22,575 bases of DNA from Caldifarciminota bacterium 4484_100 (lineage in GTDB: Bacteria; Hydrothermota; Tepidihabitantia; SM23-42), in the NCBI GenBank assembly GCA_002049785.1, contig MUKB01000001.1, forward strand, positions 1 through 22,575. The letters run 5' to 3'. A program made the position numbers and the translations under genes. This document shows positions 7,547-15,614 of the stretch, in pieces. The notes under the pieces are model-generated. The model was given only the letters and a program-made list of their open reading frames with translations, searched no databases and had not been told where the DNA came from. Each line of letters starts with the position of its first letter. Positions within the stretch are counted from its first letter, which is position 1.

Positions 7547-7574
7547 TTGACAAATCTCTTTTTATTATTATAAT
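7547..7574 (+). promoter_or_regulatory. Sigma-70-type promoter of fur-feoA-feoB
   Basis: A perfect consensus TTGACA (7547-7552), a 16-bp spacer, then TATAAT (7569-7574). The start site is expected near 7581, within the Fur box. Confidence 0.88.
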
Positions 7575-7580
7575 AAAAAA

Positions 7581-7601
7581 TGAAAATGATTTTCAAAATC
7601 A
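7581..7601 (+). promoter_or_regulatory. Fur box (autoregulatory operator of the fur-feo operon)
   Basis: Two perfect 7-1-7 inverted repeats overlap with a 6-bp offset: TGAAAATGATTTTCA (7581-7595) and TGATTTTCAAAATCA (7587-7601). This is the classical geometry of the 21-bp Fur operator (TGATAAT-N-ATTATCA units). It covers the expected transcription start of an operon that itself encodes Fur and FeoAB, so iron-dependent repression is the natural reading. Confidence 0.85.
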
Positions 7602-7617
7602 AAATTGAAAGGAAGAT

Positions 7618-8061
7618 ATGAACCGACAGACACTGGAAAAATTTTACCGATTGAAACTAAAAAAACCGCTAAAAAGTTCGGCCAAGCGCTCTTTGGTTGT
7701 CGAATATTTTATGAATCGTGATCGCCACTTCAGTGTTGAAGAACTATATAATGAAATACGAAAGATGAATTTCAAAATTAGCTATTCAACGGTATATCGC
7801 ACCCTGAACCTCCTCACCAAATTGGGTCTGGCCAGGGAGTGTATCTTTAAGGATGGTATGCTTAGGTTTGAGCCGGTGCATGGGCCAAAACATCACGACC
7901 ATTTAGTCTGTGAGCGTTGCGGCAAGATTATCGAATTCGAAGAACCGAAAATAGAGAAACTCCAGGAGGAAGTCGCCCGTCGGCATAAATTCCTCGTTGA
8001 CTGGCACCGTATGGAACTGTATGGGCTCTGTGCAGAATGCAGAAAAAAGGAGAAATTATGA
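7618..8061 (+). CDS. fur: Fur-family metal-responsive transcriptional repressor
   Basis: This is a 147-residue protein of normal Fur length. The N-terminal winged helix includes FSVEELYNEIRK and the recognition segment ISYSTVYRTLNLLTKLGLA. The C-terminal metal-binding and dimer domain has HGPKHHDHLVCERCGKIIEF (the HHDH metal-site residues and the first CxxC) and a second CxxC, CAEC, near the end. AAAGGAAG precedes the ATG. It is first in an operon with feoA and feoB and sits behind an operator of Fur geometry, so it most likely senses Fe2+ rather than Zn2+ or peroxide. The same protein is the candidate regulator of the sigma-54 activator promoter at 3641-3695. Confidence 0.92.
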   Translation: MNRQTLEKFYRLKLKKPLKSSAKRSLVVEYFMNRDRHFSVEELYNEIRKMNFKISYSTVYRTLNLLTKLGLARECIFKDGMLRFEPVHGPKHHDHLVCERCGKIIEFEEPKIEKLQEEVARRHKFLVDWHRMELYGLCAECRKKEKL

Positions 8062-8309
8062 AATCGATAGAGCTCACCAGAATGAGGTCAGGTGAACACG
8101 GCAGGATCATCAAAATTGCGGGCGGTTTTGGAATTATAAAAAAACTGGAAGCCCTGGGTATAAGACCAGGGGTGGAAATCGAAAAGATTAGTGCCCAGAT
8201 AATGAAAGGTCCGGTAATTGTTAAACTCGGTAACACCCAGCTTGCCCTCGGTTTCGGTATGGCGCGACGCGTAATTGTGCAACCCTTCGTTGAAAAGGCC
8301 AAACCATAA
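8058..8309 (+). CDS. feoA: Ferrous iron transport protein A (FeoA)
   Basis: This is an 83-residue protein with the SH3-like FeoA fold: a short N-terminal strand, the G-x-x-G-RIIKIAGG turn, LEALGIRPGVEIE and the C-terminal LGFGMARRVIV. FeoA is a small cytoplasmic partner of FeoB. The ATG at 8058 overlaps the fur stop (ATGA) and follows AAGGAG at the proper distance; an earlier in-frame start would only extend into fur and is not used. It lies 4 nt upstream of feoB. Confidence 0.92.
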   Translation: MKSIELTRMRSGEHGRIIKIAGGFGIIKKLEALGIRPGVEIEKISAQIMKGPVIVKLGNTQLALGFGMARRVIVQPFVEKAKP

Positions 8310-8313
8310 TCAG

Positions 8314-10083
8314 ATGAATAAGTCCCAGGGCTTAACTGCAGAAAAAGACCGAATTAAGAAAATTAAAAAAATCCTTTTAATAGGAAACCCGAATGTTGGT
8401 AAGAGTGTCATATTTTCGCGTCTCACCGGTGTCGGGGTAATCGCCTCAAATTATCCTGGCACCACGGTTGAATTCTGCAAAGGCTGTGTCCATTATGCGG
8501 GCGAAAAAGTTGAAGTTATTGATGTTCCCGGAACATACAGTCTGGAACCAACATCACCTGCCGAGGAGGTTGCAGTAGATATCCTCGAAAATGCAATAAA
8601 GCAGAAAGATAGTATCGTCATCAATGTCATCGATGCAACAAACTTAGAGAGAAATCTCAACCTCACCCTCCAGTTACTGAAAAGAGATATTCCGGTGATC
8701 ATAGCGCTAAATCTCTGGGACGAGGCACACCATATCGGCATCTCAATTAATTTCAAGAAACTCCAGGAACTACTCGGGGTTGTGGTCGTGCCTACTATCG
8801 CCATCACCGGCGAGGGTATAAAGGAACTTATCTCAAGACTGGGTGAGGCGAAGAAAGGAGAATATCGATATGTAGACCAGGAACGCTGGCATGAGATCGG
8901 CAAGGTCATCACTCAGGTTCAGGTAATCAGACACAAACATCACACCCTGTTTGAAAAACTGAGCGATCTAACGATCCACCCCTGGACCGGAATACCCATT
9001 GCCTTGGCTATCCTAATACTCATCTTTGTTATCATAAGAACAATCGGTGAAAGCCTCATCAGTTATATATTTGAACCATTATTCGACTATCTCTGGTATC
9101 CGGTAGTAACACAAATCTCCCAGCTGTTAAATGGACAGGGCATAATCCACGACATCCTGATCGGTGAATTGATCAACGGTGAAATCGACTTTGGCCAATC
9201 ATTCGGCCTTTTGACCACGGGACTGTATGTCCCGATTGCCGCGGTGCTTCCCTATGTCATTGCATTCTATTTTGTCCTCAGCTTTCTTGAGGACTCCGGG
9301 TATCTGCCCAGGCTGGCAATCCTAATTGACAAGGCGATGCACCTTGTTGGACTCCACGGAATGGCAATCGTTCCGATGATGCTCGGTTTAGGCTGTAATG
9401 TTCCTGGGGCGCTGGGCACAAGGGTGCTCGAATCAAAAAGAGAACGATTCATCGCTGCCACCCTTATGGCAATTGCAATTCCCTGTATGGCCCAACTCGC
9501 TATGGTATTCGGTCTTTTAGGAAAATATGGTGTTCGAGGATTGGCCCCGGTATTTTTTACGCTATTTTTGGTCTGGTTGATTGCAGGAATCCTGATGAAC
9601 CTGACCATCAAAGGTGAAAGTCCTGAGATCTTCGTTGAAATTCCACCCTACCGTCTTCCCTATTTTGGTGCCCTTTTGAAAAAGGTCTGGATGCGTATCC
9701 GATGGTTTCTCCACGATGCAATACCGTTTGTCCTGCTCGGTGTATTTATTGTCAATCTTCTCTATTCCTTGGGTATAATAGAGTTCTTGGGCCAGATAAC
9801 CGCACCGGTCGTTATTAAGCTTCTTGGCCTCCCCCTGAAGGCTGTGGCCGCCTTGATAATCGGATTCTTGAGAAAGGACCTGGCAGTTGGTATGCTCGTG
9901 CCCCTTGGGCTCAGTCTGAAACAGCTAATTATCGCCAGTGTTGTTCTAACAATGTATTTTCCCTGTGTCGCGACATTCGCAGTCCTGCTTAAGGAACTTG
10001 GATTCCTGGATATGCTAAAATCTGCGCTCATAATGATTTTCTCAGCCCTGATTGTGGGTAGTATCTTAAATCTGATACTATGA
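8314..10083 (+). CDS. feoB: Ferrous iron transporter FeoB
   Basis: This is a 589-residue inner-membrane Fe2+ transporter, shorter than E. coli FeoB (773) but typical of compact versions. The cytoplasmic G domain has G1 GNPNVGKS (about 24-31), the G2 region TT in NYPGTTVEF, G3 DVPGTYS (about 70) and G4 NLWD (about 132). A helical spacer follows, then about seven to eight hydrophobic helices with the two Gate repeats. Conserved Cys residues appear in LGLGCNVPG, IAIPCMAQ and MYFPCVATF. GFLRKDLAVGML is also a conserved FeoB segment. The start is the ATG 4 nt after feoA; an upstream TTG in frame would overlap feoA and lacks support. There is no separate feoC. Confidence 0.95.
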   Translation: MNKSQGLTAEKDRIKKIKKILLIGNPNVGKSVIFSRLTGVGVIASNYPGTTVEFCKGCVHYAGEKVEVIDVPGTYSLEPTSPAEEVAVDILENAIKQKDSIVINVIDATNLERNLNLTLQLLKRDIPVIIALNLWDEAHHIGISINFKKLQELLGVVVVPTIAITGEGIKELISRLGEAKKGEYRYVDQERWHEIGKVITQVQVIRHKHHTLFEKLSDLTIHPWTGIPIALAILILIFVIIRTIGESLISYIFEPLFDYLWYPVVTQISQLLNGQGIIHDILIGELINGEIDFGQSFGLLTTGLYVPIAAVLPYVIAFYFVLSFLEDSGYLPRLAILIDKAMHLVGLHGMAIVPMMLGLGCNVPGALGTRVLESKRERFIAATLMAIAIPCMAQLAMVFGLLGKYGVRGLAPVFFTLFLVWLIAGILMNLTIKGESPEIFVEIPPYRLPYFGALLKKVWMRIRWFLHDAIPFVLLGVFIVNLLYSLGIIEFLGQITAPVVIKLLGLPLKAVAALIIGFLRKDLAVGMLVPLGLSLKQLIIASVVLTMYFPCVATFAVLLKELGFLDMLKSALIMIFSALIVGSILNLIL

Positions 10084-10206
10084 AAATGAATTTTTTAACT
10101 TACCTGTTTTTCTGCCTGCATACGCGGTGATAAAAGATCTCAAAAGACCCTGAAGTAAACTCAGGAATACAGGAAAGAGTAAATCCTCAAATAATCGCAG
10201 AAACCA

Positions 10207-10659
10207 CTAGCACTGGGGTTTCTCAACCACCGTCCTGAATCTTTCTTCAATCCAGTTCTTAATCTGGTCCCGCAGATTCCTGAATTTCGCAAGAATCTGT
10301 TCTTCATTACCCACAAATCTATCCGGGTCATCAAAGCCCTTATGCTCAACCCTTTTTGCCCCAGCAAAGAATGGACAGCATTCACGAGCCCGATTACAGA
10401 CCGTGACTACAAGGTCAAATCTGTCACCCAGAAACCGCACCAGAGGCTTTGCCCGCTGTTCTGAAATATCTATCCCGAGTTCTTCCATCACTCTAATAGC
10501 ATAAGGATTTATCCTCATCGGTTCGGTCCCTGCACTAAAAACCTCATATCGATCCCCATACAAGCTACGAAGAAAACCCTCGGCGATCTGGGAACGGACC
10601 GCATTATGGGTACAGATGAAAAGAACCCTTTTCTTTTTAATATTCGTATCTTGCTGCAA
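10207..10659 (-). CDS. arsC: Arsenate reductase of the low-molecular-weight phosphatase type (thioredoxin-coupled ArsC-like)
   Basis: This is a 150-residue protein from a TTG start. The P-loop CTHNAVRS (C-x5-R) lies near the N-terminus. VVTVCNRARECCPFF supplies the resolving cysteines of the thioredoxin-type ArsC relay, and HKGFDDPDRF is the family's Asp-Pro loop (GFDDP). It reduces arsenate to arsenite in this family; a protein-tyrosine phosphatase role is less likely because the extra cysteines are present. The start was chosen because AAGGAGG (10667-10673), inside the last codons of nadE, lies 7 nt before the TTG; the ATG at 10683 lacks such a site. The gene overlaps nadE by 23 nt and probably shares its transcript. 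No arsenite pump or ArsR is in the window. Confidence 0.82.
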   Translation of the reverse strand: MQQDTNIKKKRVLFICTHNAVRSQIAEGFLRSLYGDRYEVFSAGTEPMRINPYAIRVMEELGIDISEQRAKPLVRFLGDRFDLVVTVCNRARECCPFFAGAKRVEHKGFDDPDRFVGNEEQILAKFRNLRDQIKNWIEERFRTVVEKPQC

Positions 10660-12277
10660 TAACCATCCTCCTTCCCATACCAAATGCCTTGGTGGTCACC
10701 TTGAGACCCGGTGCCGCCTGCCTCCGCTTATACTCATTGCGGTTCACTGCCTTGACAATCCAGCGTACTGTCTCCGGGTCAAAGCCCTTTGCAATAATCT
10801 CTTCAGCTGAACACCCCTCATCAACATAGTGATATAATACCTGGTCAAGAATTTCATAAGGGGGCAGGGTATCCTGATCAGTCTGCCCGGGCTTCAACTC
10901 TGCTGACGGAACCTTTTTGATAATCGCATCTGGAATAACTTCTGAACTGCGATTGATATAATGGGCAAGTTTATAAACCATTGTCTTGGGAACATCTGAT
11001 ATCACCGCCAGTCCACCGGTCATATCTCCATAAAGGGTGCAATAACCGACTGCCAGCTCGCTCTTATTCCCGGTCGAAAGCACCAGATAACCAAATTTAT
11101 TGGAAAGTGCCATAAGGATGTTACCCCGGATCCGCGCCTGGATATTCTCCTCAGTAATATCCTCTTTCTGGCCCTCAAAATGTGGACGCAGGGAATCGAG
11201 ATATGAAAGGTAAATCTGTTTAATCGGCACCTCTATAAATTTAATCCCCAGATTGTCTACCAATTTTTGTGAATCTTCAACACTGCCCTTTGACGAGTAT
11301 GGACCAGGCATTGTTACCGCAAGGACATTTTTCGGCCCGATCGCCTCAGCCGCCAGACAACAGGTAACTGCGGAATCGATACCACCGGAGAGTCCGATAA
11401 TTGCCTTCTCAAATCCACACTTTCGCATATAGTCACGAATGCCCAGCACAAGCGCATTGTGAAGGCTCTCAATCTCATCCTGAGGTATGAAACCATCCTC
11501 TTTTCCTTCAGCCTTTGTATCAATCGTCTTTACACACTCCTTAAAGGGTGGAAATACCTCAACCGGAAAGCCCTTCGCATCGATGCATATACTACGTCCA
11601 TCAAAGATAAGCTCATCATTCGCCCCGACCTGATTCACCAGTATGAATGGAACACGGTATTTGAGGGTATGGTCCTTCATAATCTTAAACCTTATCTTTT
11701 CTTTGTTTATGTAGAAAGGCGAAGCCGAGATATTAATAAAAATTGTTGCTCCCTTCTTGGCCAGAATACTTATCGGGTCAATCTTATAGACCTGCTTCTG
11801 CCAGGGTTCAGGGATATTCCAGGCATCCTCACAAATGGAAATGCCGAGCACCTCGTCCTTGAATTCAACCACCCCGATATCCTCAGCTGGATCAAAGTAT
11901 CTCGCCTCATCAAAAACATCGTAAGTGGGCAGTAAAGATTTATGCTGACACATAATAAGCTTACCCTGATAAATCAGGACTGCGGCATTATAAAGACCCC
12001 GACCAAAGTTTCTATGGGTGGACACCGGTGCACCAAAAAGGATTCCGGTGGAACCCGCATTCTTTGAAATCCCTTTCAACTGTTCGATCGCCCGCTCCAC
12101 TGCCTGGAGCACCCATTTTCTCTCCAATAAATCCCGGGGTGGGTAACCCACCAGAAATAATTCAGAAAAGACAATCAGGTCAGAGTTATCATACCTCTGA
12201 ATCACATCCTTCATCTTCTCTAAATTCCCCTTGATATCACCAATTATGGGATTGAGTTGAGCAATGGTTATCTTCAT
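10637..12277 (-). CDS. nadE: Glutamine-dependent NAD+ synthetase
   Basis: This is a 546-residue two-domain enzyme that makes NAD+ from deamido-NAD+, ATP and glutamine. The N-terminal nitrilase-type glutaminase domain (1 to about 265) has the Glu-Lys-Cys triad at E39 (SELFLVGYPPRDLL), K113 (HKSLLPTYDVFDEARYF) and C149 (ISICEDAW). The C-terminal synthetase domain has the pyrophosphatase loop SGGIDSA (about 296), STGNKSELAVGYCTLYGDM, and the DQDTLPPY region. Length and domain order are normal. It has its own promoter; the ATG lies 9 nt after the -10 box without a Shine-Dalgarno site. The downstream arsC overlaps its end. Confidence 0.96.
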   Translation of the reverse strand: MKITIAQLNPIIGDIKGNLEKMKDVIQRYDNSDLIVFSELFLVGYPPRDLLERKWVLQAVERAIEQLKGISKNAGSTGILFGAPVSTHRNFGRGLYNAAVLIYQGKLIMCQHKSLLPTYDVFDEARYFDPAEDIGVVEFKDEVLGISICEDAWNIPEPWQKQVYKIDPISILAKKGATIFINISASPFYINKEKIRFKIMKDHTLKYRVPFILVNQVGANDELIFDGRSICIDAKGFPVEVFPPFKECVKTIDTKAEGKEDGFIPQDEIESLHNALVLGIRDYMRKCGFEKAIIGLSGGIDSAVTCCLAAEAIGPKNVLAVTMPGPYSSKGSVEDSQKLVDNLGIKFIEVPIKQIYLSYLDSLRPHFEGQKEDITEENIQARIRGNILMALSNKFGYLVLSTGNKSELAVGYCTLYGDMTGGLAVISDVPKTMVYKLAHYINRSSEVIPDAIIKKVPSAELKPGQTDQDTLPPYEILDQVLYHYVDEGCSAEEIIAKGFDPETVRWIVKAVNRNEYKRRQAAPGLKVTTKAFGMGRRMVIAARYEY

Positions 12278-12286
12278 CAGATACCT

Positions 12287-12314
12287 ATTATAACAATATT
12301 ATCCTGATCGTCAA
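12287..12314 (-). promoter_or_regulatory. Sigma-70-type promoter of nadE (near-leaderless)
   Basis: On the minus strand: TTGACG (12309-12314), a 16-bp spacer, TATAAT (12287-12292), then AGGTATCTG and the ATG at 12277. The predicted leader is only about 2-4 nt. Confidence 0.75.
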
Positions 12315-12325
12315 CCGAGCAAGGC

Positions 12326-12934
12326 CTACTCCCCTTCCCAGGATTTCAAGAAAATGCTATGCTTACCTGATGAGTCACTGTATTTTATGAAGCGATGTGG
12401 TGCTTCCTTTTCAATCCAGAAGTAGAACTTCAAGCGGACAAAAAAGACCCTCGGCTTCATCTGCAGTTTCCAGCATAAAAACCTTCCGGCCGGGGTTACT
12501 ACAAATTCCTCGCCCAGCACCTTGATGTCAGCGTTGATGACCATAAACTCCGGGACATGCAATCGAATAATCTTCTTGAAATCCGGATGATACGAAAATC
12601 CACGCAGGGCGAAGTCGAGGGTATGACGGTCATAGACAGGACCACGCTCACGATATTTATGCCTCCTCCCCTTAAAATAGACTTTGAAAACACCATTCTT
12701 CTCAATCTTCAGCTCGAGTTTCTTCTTAACAAATTTCTCGATATAGATAGTTCCCAGCGCAACGGTATCCAGAATTACCTCAATATCCCGGTCCGAATGG
12801 TAGAAGATATGATAACCGAGACTATCCCTTCTTGATGTAATATAAATCTCCCCTTTCTTTCCTTCATCAAATGTCTGGTAGACAATCTTCTCTTCTAATG
12901 GAAGGAGCTGAAGAAAAAGAACAAGCAATATCAT
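12326..12934 (-). CDS. Exported protein, DUF3108-like
   Basis: This is a 202-residue protein with a short hydrophobic N-terminus (MILLVLFLQLLPL) that looks like a signal peptide or lipid-free anchor. The rest is beta-rich. The C-terminal pattern, VTPAGRFLCWKLQMK followed by FYFWIEKEAPHRFIKY, resembles the end of DUF3108 proteins (PAG-x-F-x-C, then a W-[IV] strand and a pre-terminal RF-[IV]-KY). These fold like periplasmic lipoprotein carriers of the LolA/LppX type. The function is unknown. It is the last gene of the glmS operon; its ATG overlaps the stop of the DUF523 gene (ATGA). Confidence 0.6.
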   Translation of the reverse strand: MILLVLFLQLLPLEEKIVYQTFDEGKKGEIYITSRRDSLGYHIFYHSDRDIEVILDTVALGTIYIEKFVKKKLELKIEKNGVFKVYFKGRRHKYRERGPVYDRHTLDFALRGFSYHPDFKKIIRLHVPEFMVINADIKVLGEEFVVTPAGRFLCWKLQMKPRVFFVRLKFYFWIEKEAPHRFIKYSDSSGKHSIFLKSWEGE

Positions 12935-13296
12935 CTTATATAGGTAGTCTTAATCTTGGCCTTCAACAATTTCGAAACGATACCGTTCTTACCACAGGAT
13001 GGACTACGGGCCTTGAGAACAAGTTCATCAACCTCAAACATCCGTGCAATCTTCAAAAATTCCCTTGCCCCCTGATAAAATTCTTGGGTAACATCCTTAC
13101 CCTCTTCATTCACAACCCGGTTTCCCCTTATAACATTCCTTGGTCTTGGTGTGGTGAGTCCACCAAGCTGTTCAGGACAGGCAAAAATCACATAGTTATT
13201 ACGGAGTAATTTCAGAACCGTCTTTCGGAATGCATTACCACCATCATATCGGCAGTTTATACCGAGAAGGCAGGCGCTAACCAGAATCCGCTTCAT
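12931..13296 (-). CDS. DUF523 family protein (YbbK-like)
   Basis: This is a 121-residue protein starting MKRILVSACLLGINCRYDG, the hallmark of DUF523 (SACLLG-x-x-CRYDG). It continues with CPEQLGGLTTPRP, a Glu/Gln-rich middle, and LKARSPSCGKNGI. The conserved Cys residues (about 9, 15, 40 and 100) suggest an Fe-S or metal site, but the family's function is not known to me. I chose the ATG at 13296 because family members begin at this point; a TTG 15 nt upstream is also open. The gene overlaps the end of the HAD gene by 20 nt and overlaps the DUF3108-like gene by 4 nt. Confidence 0.88.
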   Translation of the reverse strand: MKRILVSACLLGINCRYDGGNAFRKTVLKLLRNNYVIFACPEQLGGLTTPRPRNVIRGNRVVNEEGKDVTQEFYQGAREFLKIARMFEVDELVLKARSPSCGKNGIVSKLLKAKIKTTYIR

Positions 13297-13969
13297 CTGT
13301 TCTGCTGACAATATCGAGAAGCTGCATTATATCATCAATCTCATAATCAGCTCCTGAATTCTTCGTGCCAAATCGATCCCCGTACCGGGCAAATACCGTC
13401 TGCATCCCAAGAAGTTTTGCACCCACAATATCCCTTTCTGCCCAGTCACCCACCATCATCGCCTCCTGAGGCTTAACCTGTAATCTTTGCAGGGCAAGTT
13501 TAAACGGCTCCGGGTCTGGTTTCCGCTTGAATGTGTCTTCAAATGTAATTACCACATCAAATATATGGTGAAGATTCAATTGGCACAATCTGAGCCAGGC
13601 CTGAAGCCGTGGGGCATCACTCACCACTGCAAGCTTTATCCCCCTTTTCAAAAGTTCCATCAAAACGAGATGGGTATGTGGATATAAGACCAGAGCCGCC
13701 TCCCGTGCCCGACGATAGCCGATGATACCTGCGGCATGGATACGATAATCAATCGTCCCAAACTCCTTATTCAAAAACTTATCAAAAACCTTCTGATCCT
13801 CAATCCCCTCCTCCTCATAGATTCTGTATATCTTCTTCTTCGCCTCCTCTTTGGATAGTTTCAACCCTGCATCAATCATCGCCAGCACCGCAGCTTCAAT
13901 CGCAGCTTCTTTCATTGCCATAAAATCGACCAGGGTGTTATCCAGATCAAAGATTATCGCCCTTATCAT
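13277..13969 (-). CDS. HAD-superfamily (subfamily IA) hydrolase
   Basis: This is a 230-residue protein. Motif I is FDLDNTL with nucleophile D8 and acid D10. Motif II is VVSDAPR, motif III is the Lys in KRKPDPEPF, and motif IV is MVGDWAERDIVGAK. A helical cap of subfamily IA type (about residues 15-95) lies between motifs I and II. It probably dephosphorylates a small sugar phosphate or related metabolite, but the substrate cannot be read from sequence. ATGA overlap with galT upstream and a 20-nt overlap with the DUF523 gene show tight coupling. The neighbourhood (glmS, galT) suggests sugar-phosphate or nucleotide-sugar metabolism. Confidence 0.9.
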   Translation of the reverse strand: MIRAIIFDLDNTLVDFMAMKEAAIEAAVLAMIDAGLKLSKEEAKKKIYRIYEEEGIEDQKVFDKFLNKEFGTIDYRIHAAGIIGYRRAREAALVLYPHTHLVLMELLKRGIKLAVVSDAPRLQAWLRLCQLNLHHIFDVVITFEDTFKRKPDPEPFKLALQRLQVKPQEAMMVGDWAERDIVGAKLLGMQTVFARYGDRFGTKNSGADYEIDDIMQLLDIVSRTDEADSG

Positions 13970-14976
13970 AGGTTGCTCCTCAGAACCGCTGCGGCACGCT
14001 CTGGTGCATACCGATTAATATAGAATCCTGTTCCCAATTCAAACCCGGTGGTGCGATGCAGACGGGGAGTAATCTCTATATGCCAGTGGAAATCAGCCTT
14101 TATTGTCTTCCAGTAATCGGCTCGAGGAAATAGATTTGGACAGTCATTAAGTATTAAATTATACGGCGGATCATCGACCACATCACTCAATGTCTTTGAA
14201 ATTCTCTTCAAGCTCTTTGCCAGGTCTTTTATTCCACCCTCATCAATCAATGAAAAGCTATGGGAATGTTCCTTGGGGAGAATCAATATCTCAAACGGAA
14301 ACCTCGATGCATAAGGTGTGATTACCACAAACCTCTCATTCTGGAATACCAACCGATCCGCCATCTCTATCTCCTGTTTAATTATATCACAGAATATACA
14401 CCGCTCTTTAAACTCGTAATACTCTTTTGCCCCGGATAATTTCTGTTTAATCCTTATTGGAATGGCGGGCAGGGCAATAAGGTCAGAATGGGTATGCTCG
14501 ATGGTCGATGCTCCGGCCTGGGGTCGGTGGTTCTTGAAGATCAGGACATAACGGATTCTTTGATCCCTGTGGAGCGTGAGGATTCTCTGGCGATAGGCCT
14601 CAAGCACAAGCCCGATCTGTTCCTCACTCAATTCGAAGAAATTCACAATATGCTCCGGTGACTCGATAATCACCTCGCTGGCGCCGACCCCTGATACCTT
14701 ATCATAAACCCCCACTCCGCTCTTCATCAATTCACCACCCGCCTTGAGAATCGGATTAATATTGGGGATAACCCGAACCTGCCAGCCCGGACCATCCCGA
14801 GGCCCCTGTTCCCTGATTGCAAATACCTCAGATGGAGTCTGTGCCTCATTCCCGACACAAAATGGACATCTATCTGATCTGCTATATTCAATTCTTGGCA
14901 GTTTAGGAATCTTATCGTTCTCGGTATCAACGATTACCCAGGTATCGGTAATAATATCTCGCCGCACCTCAGACAT
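13966..14976 (-). CDS. galT: Hexose-1-phosphate uridylyltransferase (GalT family)
   Basis: This is a 336-residue protein of the HIT superfamily, branch III. It moves UMP between UDP-glucose and hexose-1-phosphate. The N-terminus MSEVRRDIITDTWVIV is standard for the family. CPFCVGNE and CIFCDII are metal-site CxxC pairs. HRPQAGASTIEHTHSDLIALP and the C-terminal FHWHIEITPR carry the His residues; the latter is the active-site HxH. The start at 14976 gives the normal N-terminus and an 8-nt overlap with the endonuclease V gene; the frame is open for 44 more codons upstream, but that stretch is nfi sequence read in another phase. With glmS and a HAD phosphatase it suggests a role in sugar-nucleotide supply. 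Some relatives act as UTP-independent or ADP-type transferases. Confidence 0.88.
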   Translation of the reverse strand: MSEVRRDIITDTWVIVDTENDKIPKLPRIEYSRSDRCPFCVGNEAQTPSEVFAIREQGPRDGPGWQVRVIPNINPILKAGGELMKSGVGVYDKVSGVGASEVIIESPEHIVNFFELSEEQIGLVLEAYRQRILTLHRDQRIRYVLIFKNHRPQAGASTIEHTHSDLIALPAIPIRIKQKLSGAKEYYEFKERCIFCDIIKQEIEMADRLVFQNERFVVITPYASRFPFEILILPKEHSHSFSLIDEGGIKDLAKSLKRISKTLSDVVDDPPYNLILNDCPNLFPRADYWKTIKADFHWHIEITPRLHRTTGFELGTGFYINRYAPERAAAVLRSNL

Positions 14977-15613
14977 CCCAACCCCTTGCCCTTTCAGTAG
15001 CCAGTCTATGTGCCTGCCTGAGTGGTTCAGGAATTCGATATCGTGTTGTGGAATTGAGAACATAATCGCGGCAGTCTTCAAAATCCACCCGATGGCCTGG
15101 TGATACAAATAGCGGTTTCACCCCATCCCTCGTTCTCAGGACAAGTCCAATCCTCTCGCCATTGAACCTCAAGAATTCAAAAGAACCCCTTCTTAATGCC
15201 GGCATCTGATAATCACCCCAGAGATGAGACTTTGCACAACCGATTGTCGGTAAATCGAGTAAGACACCGAGGTGGGTGGCAAGTCCGAATCTACGGGGAT
15301 GGGCAATACCCTGGCCATCCACAAGGATCAACTCAGGCCTTCGCTTCAACTTTTTATATGCCCGTAAGATTACTGGAACCTCACGAAATGAAAGATAGCC
15401 CGGGATATAAGGTAATCTTTCCTGCACCTTTGCCCAGGTTGATTCCAGAATTTGCAATTCAGGAAACGACAAAACTACCACTGCACCGAAGAGCATAGTC
15501 TGATTACGACCAACATCTACACCTGCAATGTATTTAATTCTATTCTTTAACTTCTCAATCCTCACCCGTGAATTGAGTCTCAACTGTTCTCTTTTTAATC
15601 GATCAATCCTCAA
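14969..15613 (-). CDS. nfi: Endonuclease V (deoxyinosine repair)
   Basis: This is a 214-residue enzyme that nicks DNA next to deoxyinosine. The active-site pattern is complete: D33 in GVDVG, Y69 in PYIPGYLSFRE with E78, D99 in LVDGQGIAHPRRFGLATHLG, and Lys in CAKSHL. The spacing matches Thermotoga EndoV (D43, Y80, E89, D110). VSPGHRVDF near the C-terminus is also typical. It starts with TTG one base after the glmS stop; no ATG is available in a suitable place. It lies in the glmS operon and overlaps galT by 8 nt. The deoxyinosine load is higher at high temperature, which fits a thermophile but does not prove it. Confidence 0.94.
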   Translation of the reverse strand: MRIDRLKREQLRLNSRVRIEKLKNRIKYIAGVDVGRNQTMLFGAVVVLSFPELQILESTWAKVQERLPYIPGYLSFREVPVILRAYKKLKRRPELILVDGQGIAHPRRFGLATHLGVLLDLPTIGCAKSHLWGDYQMPALRRGSFEFLRFNGERIGLVLRTRDGVKPLFVSPGHRVDFEDCRDYVLNSTTRYRIPEPLRQAHRLATERARGWDV

Positions 15614-15614
15614 A

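Noticed and set aside
10149..10165. Terminator between the convergent feoB and arsC genes (CCTGA-7-TCAGG)
   Set aside because: Only a 5-bp stem with a loosely T-rich stretch beyond it on the minus strand; too weak to call. No better hairpin is present in 10084-10206.
14977..15108. 44-residue N-terminal extension of GalT
   Set aside because: It overlaps the conserved C-terminal part of endonuclease V in another phase. The family N-terminus begins at the ATG at 14976.
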